Positions 22,500 to 33,071 of a stretch of 64,000 bases of DNA are shown piece after piece; the stretch's first letter is position 1, and every line of letters starts with the position of its first letter. Both the position numbers and the translations under genes were made by a program. The stretch is from Peromyscus leucopus (taxonomy: Eukaryota; Chordata; Mammalia; Rodentia; Cricetidae), in assembly GCF_004664715.2 (NCBI RefSeq), contig NC_051069.1, positions 686,001 through 750,000 of the forward strand, written 5' to 3'. A model generated the notes under the pieces. The model was not told where the DNA came from and ran no database searches. It saw nothing but the letters and a program-made list of their open reading frames with translations.

Positions 22500-24145
22500 G
22501 TCACTGAGTTCAGAGTACTGCTTCTCCAGCTTTAATAATCACAGAACACCTGCAGATCTTGTAGAAGTGCAGTTCTTACTCAGAACTTCAGAGTTAGACC
22601 TGGGATTCTGTAGTTTAACAAGCTTTAGTCTGAGTGTTACACTTTGAATAGAGTTAAAACATAAGAATATGTTTCTGTAATTTTTAAAACTATTTGTAAC
22701 TTAGAGAATTATTTGTTATTGTAGATATCCTCTACTTAATAAGAACTGTTCTCCCTATAAGTAAGTGTGGAGCTTTTTGTGCCCATGTGTTACAGTGAGG
22801 ACAACATGTAACTAGTGTAAGTTACAGAGGAACCAGTACTGAAGGAGAATGTAGCTTACGGTCACAGGTTTCCCCTTTTCACTCTGAAAGCTTTGTCAGT
22901 GTCTCTTACTATTAAGTGAAATTTAAATAAAATTCACTACTGAATCTGTAGACTTATTACATAATATTTTCTTAACATTATAGAGAACTCTTGTTAAAAT
23001 CACATATTTAAATAGCTACTGTACTTATAATAAATTTAATAAACTGGTATTTTAACTTAGAGTTACTCCTAATTATCAAGTTCTCTTAATTTATATGACA
23101 TTAAAAAAAATTTTAGGCCAAAGTTTAGACCCCTAAGTCATACAGAATTTAATTGAGGAAGAAGTACCAAGACACAAGGGGGCACTGTCCTCCCATAATC
23201 TGAATGAGTTTTACTTAGCTTTATGCTCACTGTAAATGTTCTTCTTTCCCCAAATTTTGTCTTCTTGATAATCATGTAAGCTAAAATACTGAGTGTTTTT
23301 CTAAATCTACAATATTCAACCCCACTATAAGCTTCCCTAGTTTACAAATCAACCATGCCTATAGCAAGATGCTGAATCTTTTTTATGTATTTACATGAAT
23401 TTGGAAAAGACAGATAATTTTAAGATTAAAGGAAGTTTGCACACTCAGATGTTGCTCTTTGGGTTTAGGTAGGGATCACTGGAGAAGCAGTTGGGTTGTT
23501 CTGGGAAATACAGTGCCTGTGCTTGCAGAGAGGAGCAGGATAAAGACTGAACTGTTCTGAGCCGCAGCTGCATTTTCCATCAAATACCAAGTTGGTGCTG
23601 ACGACTGTTTTGTTTTTATTGTCATGGAAACTTGGATCTGTAGAATGGATATTCTATTCATCTGGGAAAATAGCAGTTCCTTGCATAAAACATAGGGCTT
23701 TCCAGAGCAGTTCCTAAAATAGATATTGTCTGAGTATGACCCAAAAATTTGAGGAAGTAAGAGTGGAAGAAAGCAGTCATCACTGATCAGAATTAACAGG
23801 ATAACTACATTAAGCTCATTACTTTCTGTTAGAAAGTTGAAAAACGTGGCATTTATTTAAAACCAATGCAATTGCGATCTGCCCTCTAGGTGTTTCTTCC
23901 TGTTATTAAGATCTATTGGGAATTCTGAACCTATGTTCTATTAAGCAAGTGTTCATAATCCCCAAACAGCCCTTTAACATCACATTGCTTATCTGTTATA
24001 ATCGCCCACTCAAATATCTTAAGTAACAGTTTGGTTGTTTTTTTTTTTTTTTTTTAAAGCTTTATCAAAAGTGAAGAAATGCTACTAGAAATTATTGTTT
24101 GGTCTTGGCATAAAAAGAAGGGACAAATTTAATAATGAGGTAAAA
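22500..24145. other. repeat-poor AT-rich stretch
   Basis: About 1.6 kb with no assigned repeat. A T-run lies at 24038-24055. I see no exon with a convincing splice-site pair. Confidence 0.4.
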
Positions 24146-24149
24146 AGGT

Positions 24150-24262
24150 GCAGTTCTCTGTGAGTTCGAGGGCATCCTGGTCTGCAGAGTGAGTTCCAGG
24201 ACAGCCAGGGCTGTTATACAGGGAAACTTTGTCTCCAGAAAAAAAATAATAAAATAAAAAAG
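24150..24262 (+). repeat. 5'-truncated B1 SINE
   Basis: Only the 3' half of B1 is present: CTCTGTGAGTTCGAGGGCAT, TCCAGGACAGCCAGGGCTGT, then an A-rich tail with AATAATAAAATAAAA. The 5' half with the GGCGGTGG motif is absent. Confidence 0.87.
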
Positions 24263-24760
24263 GTATAATGGATCCTTGTACATAGTTTTATAGAGTTGTG
24301 TTAGGAAAGGAATAATCACAGAGCCATTTTCTATGTAGTCCAAGGGAGTTCTAATTTCAGTTAAAATAAATGTGATTTAGAAAATACAAATGTTAGTAAA
24401 TGATAATAAGATGTGGATAATGTGGCAATATGAGTTAAAAGAATTCTCAGACTTGTATTAAGAAAAGGATAGTAATTATGTTAGTTTATTGAAAGTTACT
24501 GGTGAGACTTTCTACAGAGTAAGATTTTTTTTTTTTTTAAAAAACATCATAAAAAATCAGAGAAAGAAGAGTCAGTGTGTTTTACAGTAGAATCAATGGT
24601 AACCTCTGAGAGGAAGTGTCGTTTAGACAGGGACCTGAATGCTCTTCCCAAAGAATAGTTTGTGCCAAAGGGCTGTTGAGCCCAGTGGGTTTTTGTAGGA
24701 TTTGAAATGTTGAAGAAAAAAATGACAGAATACAAATCTAGAAAAATGTTCAAATGGAAG

Positions 24761-24982
24761 GACAGGGGAGATGGCTCAGTTGACAAGGTACTTGTCATAT
24801 AGTCATGAGGACTTGAGTGGCAAATGCTTGTAACCCCAGTCCTGGGGAGGCAAAGACGGAAGGTTCCTGGAGTTCATTGGCCAGTCATTCTAGCCCAGAG
24901 GGTGATCTCTAGTCCCTGTGGAGCCTTAGTTTATTGGGTGATGAGATCATGAGCATATTGGTCCACACTAGCTCTAAGATTA
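24761..24982 (+). repeat. B4-type composite SINE
   Basis: A plus-strand tRNA-like head GACAGGGGAGATGGCTCAGT runs into a B1-like part (GCTTGTAACCCCAGTCCTGG, GAGGCAAAGACGGAAGG, TGGAGTTCATTGGCCAGTC). This is the layout of B4. Moderate divergence. Confidence 0.82.
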
Positions 24983-24984
24983 AT

Positions 24985-25175
24985 TTTTTAAGTGTAAGTT
25001 TTTCTTTTAATGTATATGTTTATGTGGGGTAGAGTAGTTGTATAGGGGAACTGAATGTGATTTCAGGTGTTTTTAGAGTCCAGCGACCTTAGACGCTTCT
25101 GGAGCTGGAGTTAGAGACAGTTGTGAGCTGTCCAATATGAGTGTTAGGAACTGAACTCAGGTTCAGTGACAGTTT
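24985..25175 (-). repeat. B3/B2-type SINE
   Basis: Antisense copy directly abutting the B4 element. It reads TTTTAATGTATATGTTTATG, CTGGAGCTGGAGTTAGAGAC, AGTTGTGAGCTGTCC and GTTAGGAACTGAACTCAGG. The head with the GAGAGATGG motif has been lost. The two tail-to-tail SINEs form a head-to-head pair of opposite orientation. Confidence 0.8.
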
Positions 25176-26240
25176 ATACAAATATTTATACCAAGAATTT
25201 TTAAAACGTGCACAACCACATGACGTCGGAGTTAACTAGCCAACAGATAATGGTAGAGAACTGAACTGGATGCTATATTCTGTATGAAATGATGGGAGAA
25301 AGCTGGACTGTCTCCAGCTTTGTAACTTTTGATAAATAACCACATGGTTCAGAGGAGATAATAGTCATAGCAGTTTGTTACTGATTCAGATATGTCAGCT
25401 CACTTTAATGAAATGTAAGGTGCCTTATAAAGTGTCTCATGTTAGAAACAAGGAACTCTTTATCACATTGTAAACAGAAGCAGCTAGATACAATTTTAGA
25501 TTTTCCTAGGGGGTTTGTTTGTTTTTGGCTTCCACTATGAATTATGGTACAATGTAGCTGAATAGGATGCTTTTCATTTAGGTTGTTTCAAAATGTAATG
25601 GTGTTAACAAATTTTGAATCTGACATTTTATGTTATTTTCTGGCTTATACACTACAAGGAATGGTTTTCTTTACCAGAGGGTGATTTACAAGACTTAAGT
25701 TTTACCATATTCTAGGTAATTCATCTGTAAAAATGGGTTCACTAAAGGAAGACAGAGGAAAACTGCCTTCATCTTCTCTGTTGTCCCCTGCTTTAGGCTG
25801 TGTGTAGACCAATTGTCCAGAGATAGAAACAGCACAGGAATTTCATAGCAGTCTTGGAGTCTTTAGTCACAAGCGGTCGGCAGTCTTTCAGAGGAGAGAA
25901 ACAAACCCAGTTGAGTCCTACAGCTGCTCTAATGCACTACCAAGATTTCAAGCAGTACTTATGTTGGGGAGGACTGTCTTCCTGAAGTAAGGAGACAAAG
26001 ACCAGAATTCAGGGAAACCCAGGTAGCTAGGATTTGAACAACAGCAGATGAGGAAGGGAGAGAAAAAACAGAGGTGGGAACTCTCATGGTTTTCTGAGTA
26101 CTGATCTGTGTGTACATGGAAGGCAGTTTAACTTGAGACCAGAGAAAGATTCCCCAAAAGGAATAGGCTGAGTAATTGCTAAATCTCAGATTGTTTTTTC
26201 CATCCAATCAAAGTAGAAAAAGCTCCTATTTAGCAGGTGT
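25176..26240. other. unique DNA, nothing recognised
   Basis: No named repeat. A minus-strand 82-codon frame at 25959-26207 shows no domain. Confidence 0.4.
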
Positions 26241-26249
26241 TTCTAGAGT

Positions 26250-26770
26250 CCTCAGAAGGCTGTTGTGTTAGTAGGAGTAAATTAGTAATGTTCTGGGTGT
26301 ACTGCCACAAACTTAAAGGCAAGCCTGGGAAAGACTAAACTAATTCTAAGTGACGTGACTGTTGCTAGAGCGATGCCTGACATTTTTAAATGAATACAAC
26401 AAAATCTTAGCACCCCAAAGATACAGATTTTCTAAGATCTGGCATTGACTTATGCATTACTAGGACATGGAATGGAACGAGAAAATGTCCCAGCAGCAGT
26501 AACTTGGAGAAACATTCGTCAATAGAAATAGTATACCCAGAAATTATGGAGATGTGGAATCAGCAAAGAAGGATATTGAAGTATTTGTTAGAAATATGCT
26601 CACAAGCTCAGGTGTGTAGAAGAGATGGGAGAATATAATGTAAGGGAAAATGAAACTACCAAAGGAGAGAAAGCTCATGGAATTTCTGAGTAAGTATATT
26701 ATCTGGAATGAAATGTGGAGAGTGAGAATGCCTGCCAATTACTTGAAGTAATATATGCTTTTGTAACCTA
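26250..26770 (+). mobile_element. ancient L1 fragment, 5' region near ORF1
   Basis: Follows the order of the mammalian L1M 5'/ORF1-proximal region as I remember it: AAAGACTAAACTAATTCTAA, CTAGAGCGATGCCTGACATT, GCACCCCAAAGATACAGATT, AATAGAAATAGTATACCCAG and AAGGATATTGAAGTATTTGT. The coding frame is destroyed by stops and indels. Dating is only relative: clearly older than the SINEs around it. Confidence 0.68.
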
Positions 26771-26811
26771 TCAGAGAGCTGAATTGTAGTCAGGCGTCTT
26801 GAACACCAAGG

Positions 26812-26935
26812 AGAAGCTAAGTTTGGTATCTAATGCCTATCCATGATCTCAGTATTTAGGAGGCTGAGACAGATTACTGCAAGTTTGAGGCCAGTTTGGG
26901 TTACAGAGTTAAGCTATGTCTCAAAACACACTCAT
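26812..26935 (+). repeat. diverged B1-like SINE
   Basis: Plus-strand B1 words in order: GGTATCTAATGCCTATCC, CAGTATTTAGGAGGCTGAGA, GCAAGTTTGAGGCCAGTTTG, GGTTACAGAGTTAAGC and TGTCTCAAAACACAC. Confidence 0.8.
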
Positions 26936-26989
26936 GCACATGTACACCCCAGAACCCAAGGAAGGGCACATGGATATGATACACAAACT

Positions 26990-27490
26990 GTCTTACCTGT
27001 GACAGCCTAGATAGAACAAGCATCACATACCACTTCTGAAAATTCATGTAAGTAAAGTGGCAGCAATCTTGAAGATTACTAGCGTGCCAGATATGAGCTA
27101 GCATCATACTGGTTGGAAAGAGCAAGGGGAATCTTAGCAACAATAGTTGCACTCACCAAAAATACATAAGTAAAACAAAGGGGTGGCATCATTGTTGCTC
27201 TCAAGGTTTTGTTCTCAAGCCTCCACTGAATCTCATAGGAAAGACAAGACTGAGCTCTGGGGTCAACTTCCTCAGAATTCATTGGGAAAGACTTGAGGTA
27301 CTGTTGTAGCGAAGACTCTTGACCATGAGTGTTTAAGGAAGACAGGAAACTTGTCTCAGACCTACTTGGGTACCAAGCACAGGTCTCATTCCTCTCAGCA
27401 AACCCAGAGTCAGTTCAGTTACAAACAAGGCTTGGCTTCTACAGGAAGGAAGAGAGAGGGAAGGAAAATGCCCAGAGGCAGGGGTTTAGA
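26990..27490. other. unassigned DNA
   Basis: No repeat or exon recognised. Several overlapping minus-strand frames are short and unsupported. Confidence 0.35.
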
Positions 27491-27493
27491 GGA

Positions 27494-28045
27494 CTGTGAT
27501 GTTTAGTGCTGATTATCAACTTTATAGGGTCTAGACTTCCTAACAGACAAGCCTCCATGAATACCTTTGAGGGATTACTTAGTCTCTAAGCATGCCTGAG
27601 AGGGAGGGGTTATGTTGATTAGGTTATATCAATAGAAAGACAGATCCACACTAAAAGTAGGTAGCACCATTTTCTCACCTTGGGTCCTGGATTTTAGAAA
27701 AAGGGACAAGTTGCACACAAGTATTCGTACCTCCCTGCTTCTGACTGAAACTAGCTGCCACAAGGACTTTCCCACTGTGATGGACTGTATGTATTCTCAA
27801 ACTATGAGCAAAATTAAACCCTTCTTCTCTTAAGGTTTTTTGTTCTTTTGTTTGTGTTTTTTGAGACAGGGTCTCCCTCTGTAGCCTTTGGTGTCCCGGA
27901 GCTCATAGACCAGGCTAGCCTCAAACTCAAAGAAATCTCCCTGCCTCTGCATCCCGAGTGCAGGATTAGAGGTGTACACCACCATGGCTATCTCTGATGT
28001 CAGGTATTCTGCCACAATGACAGGACATATTAACTGAGACAAGTA
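27494..28045 (-). mobile_element. rodent hAT-like interspersed repeat, split by a B1
   Basis: Orientation is relative to the copy at 57935. It runs TGCTGATTATCAACTTTATA, TAGACTTCCTAACAGACAAG, AAAGTAGGTAGCACCATTTT, TGTGATGGACTGTATG and ATTAAACCCTTCTTCTCTTA. After the inserted B1 it resumes at GTCAGGTATTCTGCCACAAT. This is a rodent-specific non-autonomous repeat that I remember under names such as URR1 or RMER30. The exact name is uncertain. Confidence 0.65.
27839..27993 (-). repeat. B1 SINE nested in the hAT-like repeat
   Basis: Reverse B1 inserted within the preceding element: TTTTTTGAGACAGGGTCTCC, GAGCTCATAGACCAGGCTAG, GCCTCTGCATCCCGAGTG and ACACCACCATGGCTA. A 10-20 bp segment around the middle is deleted. 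Confidence 0.9.
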
Positions 28046-28249
28046 TGTGTGGGAGATTGAGCTGAATGAAAACAGCAAAGTACCCCAGAAGCCTAAAAAG
28101 TGTAAAGAAAGAGCAGTATGTCACTTAGCAGTACAAGAGAATAGAAGAAGAACTCACTGCCCACATTTAATGCCTTGTATAGGAAGAGGCATGTCTATTT
28201 CTTGGATCGGGCTTTTCTACATGCAGTATTAATTATATGCAGAATTAAT

Positions 28250-28800
28250 TATAATTCAATCAAAATTGTAAGACACATACATGAGCTAGAGAATAAACAA
28301 TGTCAGGAGGCAAGACAATAGATAGAATAAGACTCTTGGGACCCTGATGTTGGAACTGTTCAACAAAGATTTTAAAGTAACTAAAGGATCTAGTGGCAAA
28401 AATAGACATCATGCATTTATAAGTGAATGGTTTTTTGTTTGTTTGTTTTGTTTTTGTTTTCTTGAGACAAGGTTTCCCTGTGTAGCTTTTGTGCCTGTCT
28501 TGGATCTCTGTAGACCAGGCTGGCCTCGAACTCACAGAGATCTGCCTGGCTCTGCCTCCTGAGTACTGGGATTAAAGGCATGCGCCACTATCGCTCGGCA
28601 TAAGTGAATGTTTTTAGCAGATAGAAATAATGAAGAATCAGATGGAAACAAGGAGCATGACATCAAAAGTGAATAATTCCATCACGGTCATCAGTAGGTA
28701 ATACAGTTGCTACAATAGTATAAACCTGAATATAGGCTGGTGAGAATTATCTACACTATAACACAAAGAAAAATAAGAAATGAAAAGGAACAGCTATGGG
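28250..28800 (+). mobile_element. ancient L1 fragment, 5' region near ORF1, second copy
   Basis: Outside the nested B1 the sequence resembles the same L1 region as at 26250: GACCCTGATGTTGGAACTG, TCAACAAAGATTTTAAAGTA, then GCAGATAGAAATAATGAAGA, ATCAGATGGAAACAAGGAGC. It is more diverged than the first copy and the assignment is less sure. It could be the continuation of the same ancestral insertion. Confidence 0.5.
28419..28610 (-). repeat. young B1 SINE with 11-bp target duplication
   Basis: Reverse B1, close to the recent consensus (GTTTCCCTGTGTAGCTTTTG ... GCATGCGCCACTATCGCTCGG). ATAAGTGAATG flanks it at 28419-28429 and 28600-28610. The tail is a TTTG-rich simple repeat. It disrupts the older L1 fragment. 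Confidence 0.95.
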
Positions 28801-28807
28801 ACAGTGA

Positions 28808-28955
28808 TTGAGATGTGGTGGTTTATATCTATAATCTCAGAATTTAGGGAGTCAAAGCAGCAGAATTGCCATAAGTTTGAGGTAGTAAATTCTGGACCAG
28901 CTTGGGTTATAAAATGAGACCCTATCTCAAAACCCAAACAAACAAAAACCCAGGT
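28808..28955 (+). repeat. diverged B1-like SINE
   Basis: GAGATGTGGTGGTTTATATC, AATCTCAGAATTTAGGGAGT, AAGTTTGAGGTAGTAAATTC and GAGACCCTATCTCAAAACCC, then an AAAC-rich tail. Old B1 or proto-B1. Confidence 0.75.
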
Positions 28956-29494
28956 CTTGCAGAGATAAATAGATCTTCAAAATGGTAAACTTCTATTACC
29001 CTGATTAGTGATACCGCATTAAATGTAAATTACCTAAATGGCACTCAGTTTGAAAACAATAATTGGAAGGGAGGAGCTTGTTCATTTTTTTTTTTACTAT
29101 GTCTTGTATACATATTTTTAAGAATAGTTTCTTCTCTGAAATGAGAACTGAGTAGTTAACGTCACATCTCTCTATACACTGCTCACTAGCATCAGTCCTT
29201 TCTACCTGATGAGGGTGGTCTGTGCATCTTTTTCCCATAAGCTAGAGACAACAGTCAGACTATCTGAAAATAATTTGGAACAAAAGTCCCAGGTAATTTC
29301 CTGCAAGATTTTCCCTGTACAATTGGGAAAGGAGAATAAACAGGTTTACTTTCAAGGCTACCTATCATGTTGACTTATATTGCAGAATCTGTAGCTATTA
29401 AAAATGCTTTTATACTGTTTTTTATGTCTATTTCTTTTCAGATAATTCTACTGCCTTGTGTACTTGTTAATTTTTCTGCTCATTATAGTTTCTG

Positions 29495-29801
29495 GAAAGG
29501 AAAACATTTGAGGTGGCAGCTTACAGTTTCAGAAATTCAGTCCATTATCATCATGGTGGGACATGGCAGCACACAGGCAAATCATGGTGCTGGAGAAAGT
29601 AGCTGAGAGCCTTATATCTTGAATGCAACAGTAAGTTGACTGAGACACAGGGTAGTACCTGAGCATATGAAACCTCAAAGCCCACCCCCAAAGTGACGCA
29701 CTTACTCCAACAAGGCCATACCCACTCCAACAAAGCCACACCTCCTAATAGTGCCAATCCCTATGAGATTATGGAGGCAAATTAAATTCAAACTACCACA
29801 G
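29495..29801. mobile_element. rodent hAT-like interspersed repeat (same family as 48664)
   Basis: The 5' third is missing. It then runs GGAAAGGAAAACATTTGAGG, TCCATTATCATCATGGTGGG, GTGCTGGAGAAAGTAGCTGA, TAGTGCCAATCCCTATGAG and TCAAACTACCACA. Same orientation as the 48664 copy. The overlapping short frames on both strands are by-products. Confidence 0.78.
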
Positions 29802-29899
29802 GGTATGCACACACCTATTCATCAGTGCTAAGGAATGCAGAAGCTTTTAGGTTTTAATGAGATTTTGTGAAATGAAAGGCATAACGAATCACCACATTG

Positions 29900-30052
29900 G
29901 CCAGGTGTAGTGATACACTCCTTTAATCCCAGCATTTCAGAGGCAAAGTTAAGTGGATCTCTGAGTTTGAGGCCAGCCTGATATACAGAGCTAGTTCCAA
30001 GCCAGCCAAGCTATGTAGTTACACCCTGTCAAAACAAAACAAAATCTTAAAA
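29900..30052 (+). repeat. B1 SINE
   Basis: TTGGCCAGGTGTAGTGATAC, CCTTTAATCCCAGCATTTCA, GAGTTTGAGGCCAGCCTGAT and ACACCCTGTCAAAAC, with an AAAAC-type tail. Full length, moderately diverged. Confidence 0.92.
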
Positions 30053-30221
30053 ACCTCTGAAAGAAGTACCCAGAAACTCCCTTTAAATTCTGTTCCTACA
30101 ATTTACTTTCTTTTTCTTCTGTAATTGACTTTTCCCTCAGGTACTAATATTCATGGTATTTACTATTTCTTTTTTCTAGTCAGTGGATTTTGTTGAAAAG
30201 TAATTAGGAGCTTGGTTTACA

Positions 30222-30412
30222 GTAGCTCCATTGACACAGTGCTCACTCAGCAAACCTGCATGCCTCAGGCTCTAGATTTGATTCCCAACACCATAGACAT
30301 GGGTCATGGTAATGCCCACTTATGTATGATCAAGCATTGAGGAGGTTGGGAGCAGAGGATCCAAAGTTTAAGGCCATCCTAGGCTACATAAAAACCTGTC
30401 AGAAAGGAAAGT
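30222..30412 (+). repeat. B4-type composite SINE, diverged
   Basis: The ID-like part reads GCTCACTCAGCAAACCTGC and TCTAGATTTGATTCCCAACA. The B1-like part reads GGAGGTTGGGAGCAGAGG, AGTTTAAGGCCATCCTAGGC and TACATAAAAACCTGTC. The order is that of B4. Confidence 0.65.
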
Positions 30413-30477
30413 AATTAAATTTTGAGTATCTTTTCTTTTGTTTATTGCTATTTTAAGCACTTTCTTTGCCAGTGCAT

Positions 30478-30610
30478 TTTATCCTTGCAAAAACAGTGAG
30501 AAAAGTGTTTTTATTCCTAGTTCACAGTTGTAGCATCTGAATAGAGAGGTTCCATCATACAAATAATCTGCTACAGAGTTGCAGTTTAAAATGAAGCTAG
30601 TCTCCATCCA
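30478..30610 (-). repeat. possible MIR SINE fragment
   Basis: TTTTTATTCCTAGTTCACAG, TTGTAGCATCTGAATAGAGA then GGTTCCA ... CTACAGAGTTGCAG resembles antisense MIR (core 'bases to test, conserved order'). Divergence is high. Confidence 0.4.
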
Positions 30611-30658
30611 GTGTCTGTTCTGAGCTTTCTGTGTCTCCTCATTATCAGGTTCTTTTCT

Positions 30659-30724
30659 GCCCCTCCCTCCCTCCCTCCCTCCCTCCCTCCCTCCCTCCCT
30701 CCCTCCCTCCCTCCCTCCCTCCCT
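30659..30724. repeat. (CCCT)n / (AGGG)n tetranucleotide repeat
   Basis: About 16 CCCT units, 30660-30724. The minus-strand GREG-repeat and plus-strand PSLP-repeat frames are translations of this tract, not genes. The minus strand has GGGA repeats that could adopt a G-quadruplex. Confidence 0.97.
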
Positions 30725-30794
30725 CTCCTTCAAGAAATACTACACTCATACTGTTTTCACATTTGTTTGAATAGCCATTTAAATGGTGTTTTCT

Positions 30795-31030
30795 TCCCCT
30801 TTCTTATATTTAGCCCAGGCTGGCCTCAAATACACGATCCTCTCTCTTTCATCTACTTAGCCAGTGCTGGAATTACCGACAGATACCACCACACCTTTTT
30901 GTTGTTTTTTTCTGTGTAGCCCTGCCTATCCTGGAACTCACTCTGTAGGCCAGGTTGGCCTCAAACTCAGAGATCCGCCTGCCTCTGCCTCCTAAGTGCT
31001 GGGATTAAAGGTGTGCACCACCCAGCTACC
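30795..31030 (-). repeat. two adjacent reverse B1 SINEs
   Basis: An older fragment (30795-30893: CCCAGGCTGGCCTCAAATAC, CCAGTGCTGGAATTACCGAC) is followed by a fuller copy (30900-31028: TTCTGTGTAGCCCTGCCTAT, CTGGCCTCAAACTCAGAGAT-like text, GGGATTAAAGGTGTGCACCA). The second copy's T-rich tail abuts the head of the first. Confidence 0.88.
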
Positions 31031-31037
31031 ACCTCAC

Positions 31038-31038
31038 C

Positions 31039-31074
<36 letters not shown>
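31038..31074. repeat. (GT)n microsatellite
   Basis: About 18 GT units at the boundary between the B1 pair and the next SINE. It probably grew from a SINE tail. Confidence 0.95.
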
Positions 31075-31077
<3 letters not shown>

Positions 31078-31192
31078 TCCCTGGAGCTACATGTGGTTTC
31101 GAGTCACCTGACATGGATGCTGGTAATTAAATTCCAGTCGTCTGGAAGATCTGCAAGTTCTCTTAACCACCAATCAGTCTTTCCAGCCCTTT
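31075..31192 (-). repeat. B3/B2-type SINE
   Basis: Antisense: GGAGCTACATGTGGTTTCGA, ACCTGACATGGATGCTGG, TAAATTCCAGTCGTCTGGA and a head reading CAATCAGTCTTTCCAGCCC. The GT tract on its left is its likely tail. Confidence 0.82.
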
Positions 31193-31194
31193 AC

Positions 31195-31665
31195 CACATT
31201 CCTTTATTTAGCCATTTCAGTTAGTATGTAAGCTTTTATTTTGCCAACTATCTCGTGCTTTGGATTTTGACCCACTGAGAAATTGAAACTAATTATTACT
31301 CATTTTCAGTTTGCACAGATAGTATGACAGTAAGTTGTAATACTCTGTGAAAATTGAGTGTGGCATGTGTTATACTCAGTGCTTGTCCTGTAGCAGCACT
31401 TCTATTTAATGTTTAGCAGACCATAAAAGGGAGTTAATGCCTTACTCTGGGCTTTCTCCATATGTTTCAACAGAATGGGATGGTCTTCTTTTGATGGCTC
31501 TGTATCTCTCTGTGTTTTTCTGTGGTATTCAAAGTGCATTGTATTGGTGGGGGGTGCATTGTATTGTTAAGCCCAAGTGAAAAAATAAATGAATATACAG
31601 AGCTTTTCTTCACGAGTACAGTGAAGTCTTGGTGGTTTCAGTTAAAATTTTTTAAAAGGAATGTA
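31195..31665. other. unique DNA, nothing recognised
   Basis: No repeat recognised. TGCATTGTATTG occurs twice around 31537-31566 as a short local duplication separated by a GTGGGGG stretch. Confidence 0.4.
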
Positions 31666-31669
31666 TTAA

Positions 31670-31812
31670 TGGGTAGGCATAGCTGGTTCCTCAGAACTGG
31701 AATTATAATGGACGGTATGCACTGCCATGTGGGTGTTGGAAACTGAACCTAGGTCCTCTGCAAGCATAGTCAGTGCTTTCATCTGCCAAGCCATCTCGCC
31801 AGGCCTGGTGGT
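31670..31812 (-). repeat. B3/B4-type SINE
   Basis: Antisense: GTATGCACTGCCATGTGGGT, GGAAACTGAACCTAGGTCCT, then CATCTGCCAAGCCATCTCGC ending GCCAGGCC. The short frames across it on both strands are shadows. Confidence 0.85.
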
Positions 31813-32085
31813 TTGGGTTATATTGACAGAGTTTGAACATATTTGCAGATACCACAGGGTATGTAGAATAGACACTCGATGCTCTGCTTTTACATACTCC
31901 ATTTTTGTACTTTCTTGTCATTAAAGTCCCTTCATTTCTTAACAGCTTGTTTGTCCCTTCTACTGCGTGCAGTACCCAAATTTTCCTCACACAGGAAGGA
32001 GAGCGCCTGACTCATGGTTGACACGGTTATCAAAATTTTAGGGCCAATTAAATAGGAGCCATTACAGTCAAGATTTGCTGAACTA

Positions 32086-32192
32086 AGGCAGGAAGGGAAA
32101 CTGAGGGCTAGAGAAGTTCAGTATGTTGCTCATGTCACACAGCTGGTGCAGCAGAAACTTGACTCTCATGGCTCTGCTTATGTCCAGATAAT
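32086..32192 (-). repeat. MIR SINE
   Basis: AGGGAAACTGAGGGCTAGAG, AAGTTCAGTATGTTGCTCAT and GTCACACAGCTGGTGCAGCA, then CTTGACTCTCATGGCTCTG. This is the antisense of the MIR core and 5' part, including the GCTGTGTGAC motif. Ancient, mammal-wide. Confidence 0.85.
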
Positions 32193-32784
32193 GATGAATG
32201 GTAGCAGTTCATTGAGTTCTTTTTCTTCTGTTATTCTCACTGTCAAGAGAATTTGCTAATTAGCAATCATTTCTTGCCCAGTATTTTACAACATATTTTT
32301 TTACACTGTTTTGCTCCCATGTGGCTCTATAGTATAGATAAAGCCTTAAAATAGACTGTCCCTGACACAGAAAAGTCTAGAATTCAAGACCAGTGTTCTC
32401 TGAACAAGGGGTGTCTGCCTTCTGGTTCCTGGGTGCCATAAAAACCAGACTTCCGCACCGACCTTGACTGATAAGATCATGGTCTAGTTAAAGCTCCAGA
32501 ATACAGAAAATTTGAGAATATTACTGAACAAGCAACAGTGACTTAATTTTTTGCTCATTTTATAATACAAGACATTTCTGAGAAGATTATTGGTAATGAT
32601 TTGATAGGAACAGAGTCAGTCTGTGAGAAGGAGGGGTTATGTAAGTCTGTGGCTACCAAGATATACTAATGCCAGGAAGGAAGCAAATTGCCAAAAGTAG
32701 ATGCATTTGAGAATTTGCTTTGTTTTCTGCTTCCAGCCAAGTTCTTTGCTGATGAACTGTTTGTTTACTCTATATTTCTTGATT

Positions 32785-32833
32785 TTTGAGTTGTGAGCCT
32801 AGCCTTAAGGGCATAGCCATCTCTCCAGCCCCA
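32785..32833 (-). repeat. short tRNA-SINE head fragment
   Basis: TTGTGAGCCTAGCCTTAAGG then GCATAGCCATCTCTCCAGCC. Only the head-proximal 45 bp of a B2/B3-like element. The same truncated form recurs at 34725-34771. Confidence 0.72.
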
Positions 32834-33035
32834 TATTTCTTTTCTTATCAATATCGGTAACTTTAATTTACATAGTAACTTGAAAGCCACTAAATAAAAT
32901 ACTTCAAGACACAAATGTTATTGTTTTAACAAATATTTAACCAATAACATTTATGACATTTCCTCCTGAAGTGTAGCCAAAGACAAAGTCTTAATCCTCT
33001 AATCTGTTGGATTGCTGTAAAAATGAAACTATCTT

Positions 33036-33039
<4 letters not shown>

Positions 33040-33069
<30 letters not shown>
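33040..33069. repeat. poly(A) run of 30
   Basis: Pure A-run not attached to a SINE body that I can recognise on its left (ACTATCTTTTCT precedes it). Either an orphan tail or slippage. Confidence 0.9.

Positions 33070-33071
<2 letters not shown>

Noticed and set aside
30479..30733. GREG-repeat and PSLP-repeat frames
   Set aside because: Translations of the CCCT/AGGG microsatellite on the two strands.
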